DNA from: Suillus spraguei
Taxonomy: Eukaryota > Basidiomycota > Agaricomycetes > Boletales > Suillaceae
Length of the DNA stretch: 41,392 nt
Assembly: GCA_016800925.1 (NCBI GenBank)
Contig: JABCPU010000531.1
Coordinates: forward strand, 1 to 41,392
Reading direction: 5' to 3'
The notes beneath the pieces are model-generated. The model had not been told where the DNA came from and did no database searches. It was given only the letters and a program-made list of their open reading frames with translations. A program made the position numbers and the translations under genes. The stretch's first letter is position 1, and each line of letters starts with the position of its first letter. Of this stretch, positions 1-10,739 are shown piece after piece.

Positions 1-411
1 CGTCCGCTGTACACTCCCCGACCTCACACTCGCACTACTCACAATACTTGACCCGCTCGCCCTCTTCCAAAACGTAGCACTAGGAGTCTCAGAACTCGCA
101 CTGTTAGGACTCAGCTCAGACTCATGCGGCCCTTGTGGTGTCAGTGGTAGGCCGCTGGGAGGTGTTAACCGTTTTGGAAGAGTACGAGACCACCGACGAG
201 AAGGTGCACAGGATGAAGCTGACGAGCCGGATCTTTCGACAGTAGAAGTTGTGGTAGAAATTGTTTGCACAGATAGACGTGCTGGGTTGGGCGTAGGTGC
301 GGGATGGGGGTGATGGAGCGTGGGTAGCTGTGGTACTTGAGCTGTACTCGGTCACGGTGGAGGTCTGCACGCTAGGTGTAGCACTTGGGTTCATTTGCTG
401 GCACAGTGCGT
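1..411. other. 3' flank of the PH-domain gene, no confident gene
   Basis: This stretch lies downstream of the chosen stop of the minus-strand PH-domain gene. A serine/threonine-rich minus-strand frame continues through about 122-540, so an extra 3' exon of that gene is possible. I could not identify a splice junction that joins it convincingly. Confidence 0.3.
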
Positions 412-2701
412 CTATGAGTGGGTGTACGAATGTCTGCCTCTTGCACCGCGGGGTGGGTAGAGAGAATGCGAGTGTGAGTGTGAATGTGAATGCGGGTGGG
501 AAACCGTGTGCGACTGAGGTGCAGTGGTAGACGGCGGAGTACCCCAACGTTCATCTTCTTTGACGATCTTGAGATCACAAGCGGGAATACCGTTGATGCT
601 CGTGCAGTACATGCTCGAGATCCCACCTACACTACTAGACAAACTCCCGTTGTGTATGCTCCCGCTTGGTAGGTGCACACTAGATTCGTCGGCCCCTGAC
701 GATGCCACGCTAGGTACGGGGGAGTCCGAGCGGCGCATCGGCGAGCTGCTCCTCTTAGTGCTCATGCCCACGCCACTAGTGATACTCATTAAACTGCTCC
801 CCACCGTCCCAAAGCTCTCTTCTGTATACTCGCTCTCGCGCTCATGTCCGTGTCCGTTGAGAGACAAGGACGGCGAACGAGAGCGAGGCGCAAACATGCC
901 TTTGATGGTCTTGGTAGTAGATGTGGAGGATTTAGTAGAGTGCGTTTGGGTGAGTATGGTAGGGGAGATGTTGCCTGAACGCTTGGATTGCAGGCGAATG
1001 GAAGGCGTTGGGGGAGGAGGAGCCGGAGTTTGGATTGGATTGATGTGGGATGGAACTTTGGCTTTGGGATTTCTTGGTTGATCTGATGCTTGATGCACCC
1101 GTGAAGGGCTCGGTGGGTGCAGGTGTCGAAGACCTTGTGTGCGGTTGGGAACGCATACCTTCGAGTGACAGGGAGGCTCTGATTGGGGATGTGGGCGGTG
1201 ATAGAGGAGGAGAACCTGCCGAGACGGGTGAAAGAGATGTGAAGCTGGGGGTGATGTGGCGGAAGATAATGATGCTTGGAGTCGCATGGAGAGCATGACA
1301 TCCATGTCCCCGCGGGGTTCGTGCCCACTGAGGTGGGGTGATGCAGTGAGACCCGCGCGCATGGACCTGGAGGGGAAGTTAAAACTAGGACCCAGCGACA
1401 CGACCTAACCTACCTTTGACCCAGGACAATTGCCCTTTATGGCACCAATCCACTTCTGTCTCTCGCTTGGATCCTGCATTTCAAAATGCCAAATAATGCC
1501 GCCTTGCTCGATAGCAACGACTGAGCCACTTGACTTGCCTCCGCTGCCTCTTGCTCCGCTCCTACTGTCGCGTTTGCTGAAGGTGCTAGTCCGGGTAGAG
1601 TTCATACTGGGGCCAGATTGCTCTGTGACGTAGATAGCGGTGTCTTGGGTGATAGGTAAGCGGTGAAGCTCTAAGGATGAGGAAATATTTGATTTGAAGA
1701 GATGAATATGTGTGATTGTCTGCGATGCGGTGGAGGCCACAGTTGTGAGGACTATAGATCTTGTCTTCCACTGCTTTGCGAGGGCGTATACGAGGAGAGA
1801 GGACGAGGGACAGAATTTGGGAAATGTGCCGGTGAGTGTAATTCGTGAACCGAGGGACGCAATAGTTGTGGGGAAAGGGGGGAGATGAGGTAAGAGGGTT
1901 GGTGTTGGTGAGGGTATGGGTGATGGAGGAGAAGGTAAGGATATATGTGAAGCAGATGCCAACACTTGGTCCTCTTCTTGATGTTCGTTGGTAGCATAGT
2001 CGACGAGACCGATACTCTGAGCAGCAGCATCTCTGAGTCTCTCTCGTTCCTCTTCCTCTTGGACGTAGGAATATGGGCGGGTTATTTCCATGACGCCTGG
2101 CATGATGATAGGATGCGAATATTGAGAAACATGGCTAGTCGAACCAGTCTTTTTACGAACAAGAGAGAAAAGGAGTGAAGTGCGAGGTTTTCTTGGAGAT
2201 GGAGACTTTGGAGTTGATTTTGGTTGGTGAGCAGGATACAAATAGGGATATCTTAGAGATGAATCCTGAGATGAGATACTAGTAGACCCGGACAACGCTA
2301 CAGCAGAGTCTTGATCTAAAGAATGTAAGCTCAAGCTCGCGAATCAGCTCACAACGCACCATAGGGAAATTCGACATGATCCACGTATTCCTTTTCCTTT
2401 CCCTTTGGTTCTCGGGATAGACTTGCACGCCTGTCTCGCTGTGATTCGCTGAAGAAATGAACTGGCATCGTGGGCGGTGATTCGAGTGCAGTTTGAGAAG
2501 ATAACGACTGAGAAGGATGACGACGACCAGCGACGACAATGATGAATTTAACGTGGCAGTAGTCAAATGGGCAGTGGTAGTACACAGGTCAGAAATTACA
2601 CATACATTGCAATGCCAAAACAAATCACAAACCTTGCTCCATGGATTCATCCATTCTATTGATGATGGCGAGGACGACGACAAGGATCCTGGTGAGTTCA
2701 T
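412..2701 (-). CDS. PH-domain protein, Ser/Pro-rich (five inferred exons)
   Basis: Inferred exons are 2633-2701, 2360-2507, 1414-2315, 1159-1366 and 412-1082. They give a continuous frame of about 665 residues; introns are 125, 44, 47 and 76 nt, all GT-AG. The start is the ATG at 2701; the long frame beginning near 2334 has no ATG and must be spliced from upstream. A pleckstrin-homology-like domain spans roughly residues 226-369: a basic first strand (KQWKTRSIVLTT), a low-complexity insert, and a final helix with the conserved tryptophan (SERQKWIGAI). PH domains usually bind phosphoinositides or proteins at membranes. The remainder is disordered and rich in Ser, Pro and Thr, with an acidic/basic patch (VQEEEERERLRDAA) and a His-Ser repeat near the C terminus. 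The PH-coding exon is solid; the reading of exon 4 and the 3' end are less certain. Cellular role unknown. Confidence 0.7.
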
Positions 2702-3013
2702 GAGTTCAATGTTGTTAAAATGCACTTCACATAAAATTGCATGCTACTTATGACATAGCTTCACGTGTCCATGTCACTCATACTACGGCTTACACCTCGG
2801 CCACTCATATTATCGGAGGAACACGGGAATCTGATCATATCACTCGACGGTGCCGCCCAGTGCGGAGCGCCTCTTGCACACTGCCTTATACTCGCCCAAG
2901 AACCGTATAATCATCTTTCACCCGGCGCAGTCAGCTTACTTTAATTTCATTTGGCTCTAGTCTTCTTTTATCCTTGCTGCGGTCTACATCCAGCTTAGTC
3001 CAGACACCTCAAG
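2702..3013. promoter_or_regulatory. Divergent intergenic promoter region
   Basis: About 310 bp separate the inferred ATG of the minus-strand PH-domain gene (2701) from the ATG of the plus-strand gene at 3014. The plus-strand side is pyrimidine-rich just upstream of 3014 (TCTTCTTTTATCC), as is common near fungal transcription starts. No TATA box was assigned with confidence. Confidence 0.4.
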
Positions 3014-3381
3014 ATGTCCACGATTAACCTACCAGCTGGGTAGGCTCCCGCTCGTCTACGCAGTATTTACGTGAATCTCCAATCCAGTATCTCTGGAACC
3101 TCTAACCCTTGCACTGCAATTCGTACGTTAATTCTTATCATTACGTCCTTCTGATATACCTGGAATAGTGCGCTTTTACCACCATGGTGCATTGATCATC
3201 TTCTGGCACGAGGACTCCTACCTTCAAATCGACTTCTATTATAATATCGGCTCATCGTGGCACAGCCTTAACACAGGTAATTCCAAATAGACTTTGTCAT
3301 TAATATTCGTTCTTGTCATTAGCACTATCTTTGAGGACCACACCAGTGATACAGGCGCGTTCGAGTCCCCTTGTGGCTTGA
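3014..3381 (+). CDS. Small unrecognised gene, 3' end apparently replaced by ICMT-unit sequence
   Basis: Exons 3014-3039, 3088-3122 and 3169-3276 join in frame across canonical 48- and 46-nt introns (GTAGGC...CCAG and GTACGT...ATAG). They start MSTINLPAG and continue through an aromatic-rich stretch (RFYHHGALIIFWHED, then DFYYNIGSSWHSL). I do not recognise the family. A third intron (3277-3322) would use an acceptor that lies where sequence homologous to the upstream flank of ICMT-2 begins. The frame then reads 59 more bases to a TGA at 3381, giving 75 residues. The likeliest reading is a gene whose 3' part was lost when the ICMT unit was duplicated into it; the chimeric tail may or may not be translated. 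A full-length homolog elsewhere in the genome would settle this. Confidence 0.5.
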
Positions 3382-5215
3382 ACTGCCTCACATACCGAGT
3401 CACCAGACCCTGAGCGCCAAAACATGTTATAAAAATATCACCGTTTCACGAAAATTGTAATCAGTCACCCGCAAACTCGTCAACCAATATCCAAGTTCAC
3501 CATGTATTATATTGCTGGCCTCACTACTCTTCCACCAGTCACCCAAACCGTAGAAGGACTCGCCGTATTCACCACTTTTCGACATCTCCAATATGTCCTA
3601 TCTCGCACGCGTGCAATCGCCCCAGTCGCTAACGCAGAAGCAGGTTCCATCCGCACCACCCCAACCTCTTTCATTGGTAAGATCATAATGCCAATGCACA
3701 GTCTCTCATTCTTCGTCCCGACCGTGACGTACATCCTATGTGTTACCTTCAACCGATTCGTGCAACCTGCATGGATGCAGCGCATGAGCCTTCCTGACAC
3801 ATATTTCAAACACGAAGATAAAGTGGGGCTGAGAGTTGCAGCATGCGCAGCAACCTTTGTGCTCATGAGGTTTACCGGACGCACATTCAACCACCTCGGA
3901 AATCAGTGGCACGCGATTGGGGTGCGTATCGTCTTCTGTCTTTCATACGTGAACAAGACATAAGCGCACTTCCCCTCGCTAGAGACGCGAGAAGTCAAGA
4001 GTCGTACAGACAGGTCCATATGCGGTGGTTCGTCACCCGCTGTACACGTGAGTCTCTTGCGTTATCTGCATGAACGAGATGGGATTAGGTTTTGACGTCC
4101 CCCTTATGGCAGGAGCGTGCTTATCCAGGGGCTGCTTTTTACGATCATGTCTTGGTCTTATGCGTCACTTGTGGGATTTTGTATTACTGCTGGCGGGCTT
4201 GCTGTTAAAATGCCTATCGAGGTGGGTATATCGTCCGAGTATTTGTGTTGCTGTATATAGGGATTGACTGCCTTTTGTTTTCAGGAGGATCTTATTATGC
4301 AAGACCCTGGTGATGCTACGGAATACCGTGCGTATATGCAGAGGGTGCCTGCGCGCGTCATTCCGTTCATTTGGTAATGTATTATTTGAGTATTTTTGTT
4401 AGATGCCTGCAATCTTTTATGTATAACGTCTTCCGTATTTCTTTCAACTGTTGCGCAGAGTCAACGTTACCCGACGTTATTCCAAGTTTGATTTTGGTTT
4501 AGATGCGGTTGGATCACCTTGAATCGGAACTCTGAAGCTCGTCAGCGTGGTTGCTTTCCACAGTGGCCATCAAATATTGAGTCACAGTAGCTCCGCGCCT
4601 AGGCCTTGCCATCGTGTCTAATGTTCAACCCTCTTACTCACGTTTGTATTGAACCTCAGACGGCATGGCTTAGTATTGACGTAAATCTGTAGATGATGAT
4701 CGTTCTCGTCGTAGTCGCCACTTACTCGCCAGTAAAAATGGGGGTTTTTGAAAGGCCGGTCCCGGAGGGCTTTTCAATGCATTTAGAGAATATCGCGGAT
4801 GGTGTAGGTTTTGATGACGCTCATCCAAATCTATGCTATCCGCAGTACTCTCTAGTTGTGTTTAAGAAATTGGAGTATTGTGTAAGTTGTAAAAGCTGGA
4901 GAACGACACTTTATCGAGTGGCAGGAGACGTCAAGGAGAGGGTGGTACATTGTTTCGGTGATGTCAAGTCACCGAATGCGTTCTCCTCGTCTAAGTGCCT
5001 AGAGAGGTAGGTCGTATTTGGGGTGGTCGAGGAGATGACGGAGTTTATCCCTCTGAGCTTGGTATGCTGAACAGTTCTGTTGCATGCAGGGCAAGGCGAG
5101 TCCATGCAGTAGTTGAAACAACCGTATCATTCCACGTCCATTTTGATATTGACTTGGCATCTGGCACAGCTTCAACCAACTCCAAACGTTTAGCTTCGAA
5201 TATTTGAATATCCAA
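3323..5215 (+). repeat. ICMT segmental duplication unit, copy 1
   Basis: This segment holds ICMT-1 with its flanks. It matches 6000-7881 and, less fully, 21270-22870 in the same orientation, through the four exons, the introns and several hundred bases of 3' flank. The left edge falls at TTGTCATTAGCAC, next to the truncated gene starting at 3014. The 3' flank (4378-5215) contains no supported gene. Confidence 0.75.
3502..4377 (+). CDS. Isoprenylcysteine carboxyl methyltransferase-like protein (ICMT-1)
   Basis: Four exons (3502-3921, 3983-4047, 4113-4221, 4285-4377) join in frame to give 228 residues; introns are 61, 65 and 63 nt, GT-AG. The C-terminal half carries the ICMT/phospholipid-methyltransferase signature: GPYAVVRHPLYTS at the start of the SAM-binding region, a long hydrophobic hairpin (VLIQGLLFTIMSWSYASL), and the C-terminal EEDLIMQDP...EYRAYMQRVPARVIPFIW block with the family's acidic pair and final RxPxxxxPFxW. 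Two further hydrophobic segments lie in exon 1. ICMT enzymes methylate the prenylated cysteine of CaaX proteins (Ras and Rho GTPases, fungal mating pheromones) at the ER membrane. The true substrate cannot be told from sequence, and other small-molecule methyltransferases share this fold. The start is the first ATG, conserved in position in all three copies. Confidence 0.8.
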
Positions 5216-5520
5216 GTCCAGCATGGCATTAATATCACATTTCGATATGGGATCTCCCGCACTCGTGCGATCGCCCTGAACGCTAAAGTGCCATTCGCAT
5301 GAACCAAATCACTGCCGATACGCACACTTGCGTCCTTCATCCCATCCGACGTAGTATACCACGTTCTATGCGTCACTAGCAACCTGTTTACGCAGGATGC
5401 TACAGTACATGAGCCTACCTTCCAACACGAGGTCAAAGTCACGCTGACTCGGAGAATCGCGGGACGCACATCGACCCTCGTGCTCCTCACGTTCGTCGGA
5501 CGCAATCAATGACACGCGGT
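5216..5520 (+). pseudogene. ICMT exon 1 relic A
   Basis: This segment aligns at the nucleotide level with exon 1 of the ICMT genes: the CGCACTCGTGCGATCGCC motif, the TCCTTCATCCCA...TTCTATGCGTCAC stretch, the GAGCCTACCTTCC and ACGAGGTCAAAGT motifs and the CTCGTGCTCCTCACGTTC tail appear in order. Indels and stop codons destroy the frame and no downstream exons are recognisable. It lies between ICMT-1 and ICMT-2 and has a sister relic (B) between ICMT-2 and ICMT-3. Confidence 0.7.
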
Positions 5521-6180
5521 CAGGGTGCACACGACATACCTGCGCAAAGAACCAGGAAGGTATTTGAAGGTGTACCTCTTCTTCTCGATGACCTTATAGA
5601 GTGATTTGTCGTGCCTCGCAAGAATAGTCGTGAATTCAAAGTAATTTGAAGCAGAGACGACGGTCGTCTTTCACGTCTCTGCATCAAATTACTTTGAATT
5701 TCTTTGACCTTCATCCGATGATAGACTTCACCTCTTTGGCTTTGGTTTTACCATTGTTTTCTGTCAAGTTGTATTAAGATTTACAATAAAGACTGTAGCA
5801 AGCTGAGGTATTTCTGGCTTAGAGAATACGGAAGGCGAAGTCATCACTGAAAGCAAGTCCGCACTGTGTTCTCGGGTCCTACTCGGGTGTTTCCGAGACG
5901 TGGTACGTACGGTTCCTACTTCCGAGACCTGAATTCCACTACTGCTGGGTTTCCGCATAATTATGGAAACGATTGTGATATCGACACCGTCTTTGTCATT
6001 AGCACCATCTTTGAGGACCACACCAGTGATACAGACGTGTCCGAGTCCCCTTGTGGCTTGAACTGCCTCACATACCGAGTCACCAGACCCTGAGCGCCAA
6101 AACATGTTATAAAATATCACCGTTTCACGAAAATTGTAATCAATCAACCGCAAACTCGTCAACCAATATCCAAGTTCAGC
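5521..6180 (+). repeat. Spacer and upstream flank of ICMT-2, shared with ICMT-3
   Basis: The block 5521-5830 matches 20935-21180 (AAGAACCAGGAAG, GTGATTTGTCGTGCCTCGCAAG, GAGGTATTTCTGGC, GAATACGGAAGG). Bases 6000-6180 match both other ICMT upstream flanks. No gene is supported. A 27-bp-arm hairpin sits at 5633-5700. Confidence 0.6.
5633..5700. repeat. Near-perfect inverted repeat (hairpin), 27-bp arms
   Basis: Arms 5633-5659 and 5674-5700 are complementary with one mismatch and enclose a 14-nt loop. The paralogous position near 21000-21060 has related loop sequence but not the hairpin, so the arms arose in this copy only. Confidence 0.8.
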
Positions 6181-7052
6181 ATGCATTATATCGCCGGCCT
6201 CACTACTCTTACATCAAGCACCCAAACCGTAGAAGGACTCGCCGTATTCACCACTTTCCGCCACCTCCAATATGTCGTATCTCGCGTGCTTGCAAGCACG
6301 TCAGTCGCTAGCGCAGAAGCAGGTTCCATCCGCACCAGCCCAACCTCTTTCATTGGCAAGATCATAACCCCAATACACGATCTCCCGTTCTTCATCCCAC
6401 CTGTGACGTACATCCTATGTGTTACCTTTAACCGATTCGTGCAACCTGCATGGATGCAGCGCATGAGCCTTCCTGACACATATCTCAAACACGAAGATAA
6501 AGTGGGGCTGAGAGTTGCAGCATGCGCAGCGACCTTTGTGCTCATCAGGTTCACTGGGCGCATATTCAACCACCTCGGGAATCAGTGGCACGCAATTGGA
6601 GTACGTACTGGTTTTTTTCATATGTGAACAAGACATAAGTGCATTGCCCCTTGCCAGAGACGCGAGAAGTCAAGAGTCATACAGACAGGTCCATATGCGG
6701 TGGTTCGTCATCCGCTGTACACGTGAGTATCCTGTGTCATCCGTATGAACGAGGTGGGATTGGGCTCTGACGTCCCCCGTTATCCAGGAGCGTGCTTATC
6801 CAGGGGCTGCTTTTTACGCTCATGTCTTGGTCTTATGCACCGCTTGTGGGATTCGGTATTACTGCTGGCGCACTTGCTGTTAAAATGCCTATCGAGGTGA
6901 GTATGCCGTCCGAGTATTTGTGTCGCTGTATACAATGATCGACTGCCTTTTGTTTTCAGGAGGACCTTATCATGCAAGACCCTGATGTTGCTGCGGAATA
7001 CCGTGCGTATATGCAGAGGGTGCCTGCGCGGGTCATTCCATTCATTTGGTGA
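6181..7052 (+). CDS. Isoprenylcysteine carboxyl methyltransferase-like protein (ICMT-2)
   Basis: Exons 6181-6600, 6658-6722, 6788-6896 and 6960-7052 give an intact 228-residue protein, with the same exon lengths (420, 65, 109 and 93 nt) as ICMT-1. It keeps GPYAVVRHPLYTS and the C-terminal EEDLIMQDP and RVPARVIPFIW blocks. Differences from ICMT-1 are scattered substitutions, for example VLASTSVASAEAG for ICMT-1 TRAIAPVANAEAG and LTLMSWSYAPL in the membrane hairpin. Both copies remain open, which suggests selection or recent duplication. Predicted role: membrane carboxyl methyltransferase acting on a prenylated cysteine or a similar substrate; substrate not determinable. The Harbinger element is inserted about 830 bp downstream in the shared 3' flank. 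Confidence 0.8.
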
Positions 7053-7881
7053 TGTGTCATGTATTCGTTATAAGTTAGGATTTTTTGTTAGCAGTTATCA
7101 CATAATGTCTTCTCTATTTCGCTCAAATACATCAATTTGCAGGTACTGTACTGTTGCGCCGAGTCTCAAGGTATGGCGTTACCCGACGCTATTCCAAGAT
7201 TGATTTTGGTTTAGATGTGATTGGATCGCCCTGAATTGGAATGCTGAAGCTCGTCAGGGTGGTTGCTTTCCACAGTGGCGATCAAATATCGAGTCAGGTA
7301 GCTCCACGTCTGGGCCTCGCCATCGTGTCTGATGTTCCACTTCCTACTCACATTTGTATTGAACCTCAGACGGCATGGCTTAGTTTTGACGTAAATCTAT
7401 AGATGATGATCCTTCTTGTTGTAGCCGCCACTTGCCAGTAAAACTGGGAGTTTGTGAAAAGCCAGTCTTGGAGGGCTTTTCAAGACACTTAGAGAATACC
7501 GCGGATGGTGTGGCTCATCCAAATCTATAGCATCTACGGTACTCTTTGATTATTGTGTTTCAGGAATTGGAATATTGTATAAGTTGAAAAGCTGGAGAAT
7601 GACACTTTATCAAGTGGCAGGAGACGTCAAGGAGAGGGTGGTGCATTGTTACGTCACCGAACGCGTTCTCCTCGTATAAGTACTTAGAGGTAGGTCGTGT
7701 TTGGGGTGGTTGAGAAGATGACGGAGTTTCCGAGCTTGGTATGCTGGAAAGTTCTGTTGTGTTGACTGCATGCAGGGCAAGTTGGTGAGTCAACGCAGTG
7801 GTTGAAACAACCATATCATTCCACGTCCATTTTGATATTGACTTGGCATCTGGCACAGCTTCAATCAACTCCAAATGCTTA
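7053..7881 (+). repeat. 3' flank of ICMT-2, duplicated and cut by the Harbinger insertion
   Basis: This flank matches 4378-5180 and in part 22321-22870, for example ATCCAAATCTATA, TGCAGGGCAAG and ACGTCCATTTTGATATTGAC. The homology stops at TTA 7879-7881, where the transposon begins, and resumes at 19592. No gene is supported here. Confidence 0.65.
7879..7881. other. Left 3-bp target-site duplication (TTA) of the Harbinger element
   Basis: TTA directly precedes the left terminal inverted repeat and is repeated at 19589-19591 after the right one. A TTA or TWA duplication is diagnostic of PIF/Harbinger integration. Confidence 0.85.
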
Positions 7882-7977
7882 GAGCTAGTTCGGAAACCCA
7901 TGTGAAGTCGGGTTGAGTCAATTTGCAGTCGGCAGGCATGGTCGGCGCGGCACACCCCGAGCGGCTGAGTTTGAACC
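7882..7977 (+). repeat. Left terminal inverted repeat of the Harbinger element
   Basis: It is complementary to 19495-19588, starting with 18 identical bases. Shared internal words include GTCAATTTGCAGTC and GCAGGCATGGTCGGC. Divergence of roughly 15% between the two ends implies an old insertion. Confidence 0.85.
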
Positions 7978-8742
7978 CATGAATATGAGGCTTGATGGGC
8001 GATGAAGATAAGACGTAGATCTCCCTCATTGTACATCCATGAGTAGCTACAGTCCAATGATATGTCCAGAGATTCAACAACGCCTCCTTCACCATGCTAG
8101 AATTCTAATCGGGATCCTGATGTGTGCTACAGGATCTCTACTACAATCTACCTACTCCAAAGACCCGGAGCCATACCATACATCTATGTATTCTTTTGGG
8201 TGAAGAATGGCTCATGGAGCTTCTTACCAGTCATCCAGAACGCATTAAATGCAAACTGGGTATACATGCACATGCTTTTGAGGCTCTCATCTCTGAGCTC
8301 TGTAACTTTGGCTATGTCGACTCCAAGTTCATATCGCTGGAAGAACAAGTTGCTATATTTCTATATACTAGCATCACAGGCCTGACTACCAGGCATGTAG
8401 GAGAGCGGTTTCAAAGATCAAATGATACAATCTCATGGTGAGCGCTGCATTTTGTTCATCTATACAATACATCTCATGTATCCTAGTTACTTTAAAAGGA
8501 TTCTACACATATTCTCATCTCCCCCATTCTACACCACCTATGTCCGTTTGCCAGATGGAACTTCAGTCTCAAGAAAATTCAGAGACAACCCCAAATATTG
8601 GCCATTTTTCCAGGATGCTGTTGGTGCAATCAATGGAAGCCACATTCATGCTTCACCCCCTGCCTTTCAACACACTACATACCATAATTGTAAAGGGTTT
8701 GTTTCTCAGAACTGTTTATTTGCTTGTGACTTTGACCTTAAT

Positions 8743-9467
8743 TGTTAAGACCGTACTCAAAGGGTGAAAGATCCGAAGGGCTTTGGCCTCAGTTTGTGCA
8801 CTGTGCCCCTTTCCCGAGTAATGCCCCTTATTTCAGAGGGTAGGTATATGTCCAAAAATCTGGAAGGAGTTGTGTGACAGTTCCGGACGTCCAAAGGTTA
8901 TCCGGAGCATAGAGATGGAATGAGGATTAAGGCTAGCTTCAGAATGAGTTCCTAACTAGAAACTAACAGAGGTAGACTATCCAAAGATAGAGTCAGAGGT
9001 ATAGACTAAAGGAATCAATCCCAAGTCTCAGAAGATGACTAGAGTGGAAAGTAACTCAAGTCCAGAGGAAACAGAATGAGCAGAATCTAAGATGATATTT
9101 GAACTAAGGTTCTACGGAGATCTACAAGTGGTTTATATACTGTAAGTATCTAGTACGGATAATCAACGAGTCCGGGACCGAGGGCTATGTACAATGTATA
9201 ATGGAAGTCTATTAGTTAATGCACAGCAGATCAGTAAGCACGAGTTGGAAATGAAATACAGGTAATGGATCAGTGACACAGGATGGAAATATACACAGCC
9301 AGAATACTGGAAACAGGAGGAATGACAAAAGGAGATAGACGCAGATATCCACAAGGGAGTTAGAGTGCGAGAAGTGGGCATATTTGGATAGGTGATCCGG
9401 ACAGAATCTGTAAACCGGACGGAAATAGAATCGATCGGATCTGAGATCAGAAGTATGGTATATGACA
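8743..9467 (+). mobile_element. Solo LTR, family 1 copy a (725 bp), inside the transposase gene
   Basis: It starts TGTTAAGACC and ends GGTATATGACA (TG...CA) and is flanked by a perfect 5-bp duplication, TTAAT at 8738-8742 and 9468-9472. No internal retrotransposon region is attached, so it is a solo LTR left by recombination. Its removal restores the transposase frame. A second copy with its own duplication is at 17928-18697, and a truncated inverted copy is at 13131-13779. Confidence 0.9.
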
Positions 9468-10739
9468 TTAATTTTGTCTATTCTTTGACTGGGTGGGAGG
9501 GTTCAGCTAATGATGCTCGTATTTACAAGGATGCTGTCTTCTTAGAATACAGAAAACAGAAAAGTTCACTGAATTTCAATATTCTCCATGGTCAATGGTT
9601 CAGACAAATACCAACGGTTGATAACATGGTCATTCATGGGGAAAAGGGCAAACAACTCTTTCTTGTCTTTGTTTGATCAAAGGACAGGGGGATAAAATCA
9701 GTAACTGGCACGATGACACACATGAAACCTGTTTTGTACATGATCATGACTGCATTTTAATCTACCGCATTCCATACTATACCCCATAATTTTCCCTATA
9801 ATTTTCTATACCTTTCTGAACCTTACAAGAATTTATTCGAGTATTTTCCAAGCCTACAATCATTTCTATACACTTATCTGTTGGAAAATAATACTTATCC
9901 AACATAGCTTTCCCATTATACACAATACTTCTCATGCCTTATGTTTTTCCTTTTCAAACTTTAACCTACTTATGCAATGTTTTGTGAAAACATCAAAACA
10001 TTGTGATGTTGAAGAAATTGACATTTGAACAGTGCTGATGAAAGACAGAGTTATGTAATCAATCATGTGATCAGTCATGTGACCAGCCTAAGGAGATAAT
10101 TCTATGACATCCTTCCATAGATACAGTAGTTTACATTAGTAATCAGTAGCACAGCCATTCTTGGTGAGTCATACTGAGTCATTATGAGTCATTTTTGCTT
10201 GTATGGTAGTATGTACAGCCACCTTTAGAATAGTATATAAGGAGTCCACTTTCTCCCTCTGAAAAAAGAGCAATCTTGTCAACAACCATCACACCAGTGA
10301 CCAGTACACTAGTCAGGCAATAGTTTCTCACACTCAGAGGAGGGCAGGCCAAGGAGCCTCTCTAATAAATTGTATATCACCCAATATAATAAGTGTGAAT
10401 CTAAGCATTAAGCAAGCATACTGAGTGAAATATTAAGTTATTTCACTCCAGTTTTTGGACATTATTTCTCATGACATACAGACACATCAGCAAGCCACCA
10501 AATCATCACACATTCTCACACTAGCTAGTGCAAGGTTACTAGTCATCTAGTGTCGACAATATCTAGTTCTCTTTACGACACAGAACACATTTCTGTGGGG
10601 AGAACATTGCATTCATATATTTCATTAGTTAATTCGAGAGGACAATAAGACTAGCAGTCATTCAACAATATCAATAGGTTGGCCACTTAAGACTACATCA
10701 AGAGGGTGTACTCTGTTCTGACCTGCATCATACTCATCG
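8812..10739 (+). repeat. Left arm of a 1.9-kb inverted repeat
   Basis: It is the reverse complement of 11860-13779 with only scattered substitutions and small indels. It contains most of the solo LTR, the transposase fragment around GWEGSANDAR and the first 1.2 kb of the unclassified repeat. The arms are separated by 1120 bp. Confidence 0.9.

Noticed and set aside
524..1081. Plus-strand frame of 185 residues
   Set aside because: It is antisense to the Ser/Pro-rich exon of the PH-domain gene and has no domain of its own.
3507..3890. Minus-strand frame opposite ICMT-1 exon 1, also present opposite ICMT-2 and ICMT-3
   Set aside because: It is a shadow frame of a conserved coding exon; the conservation follows from the duplication, and the plus-strand frame has the splice sites and domain.
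4999..5505. Minus-strand open frame of 168 residues
   Set aside because: It is antisense to ICMT relic A and its flank; no domain, and the plus-strand homology explains the sequence.
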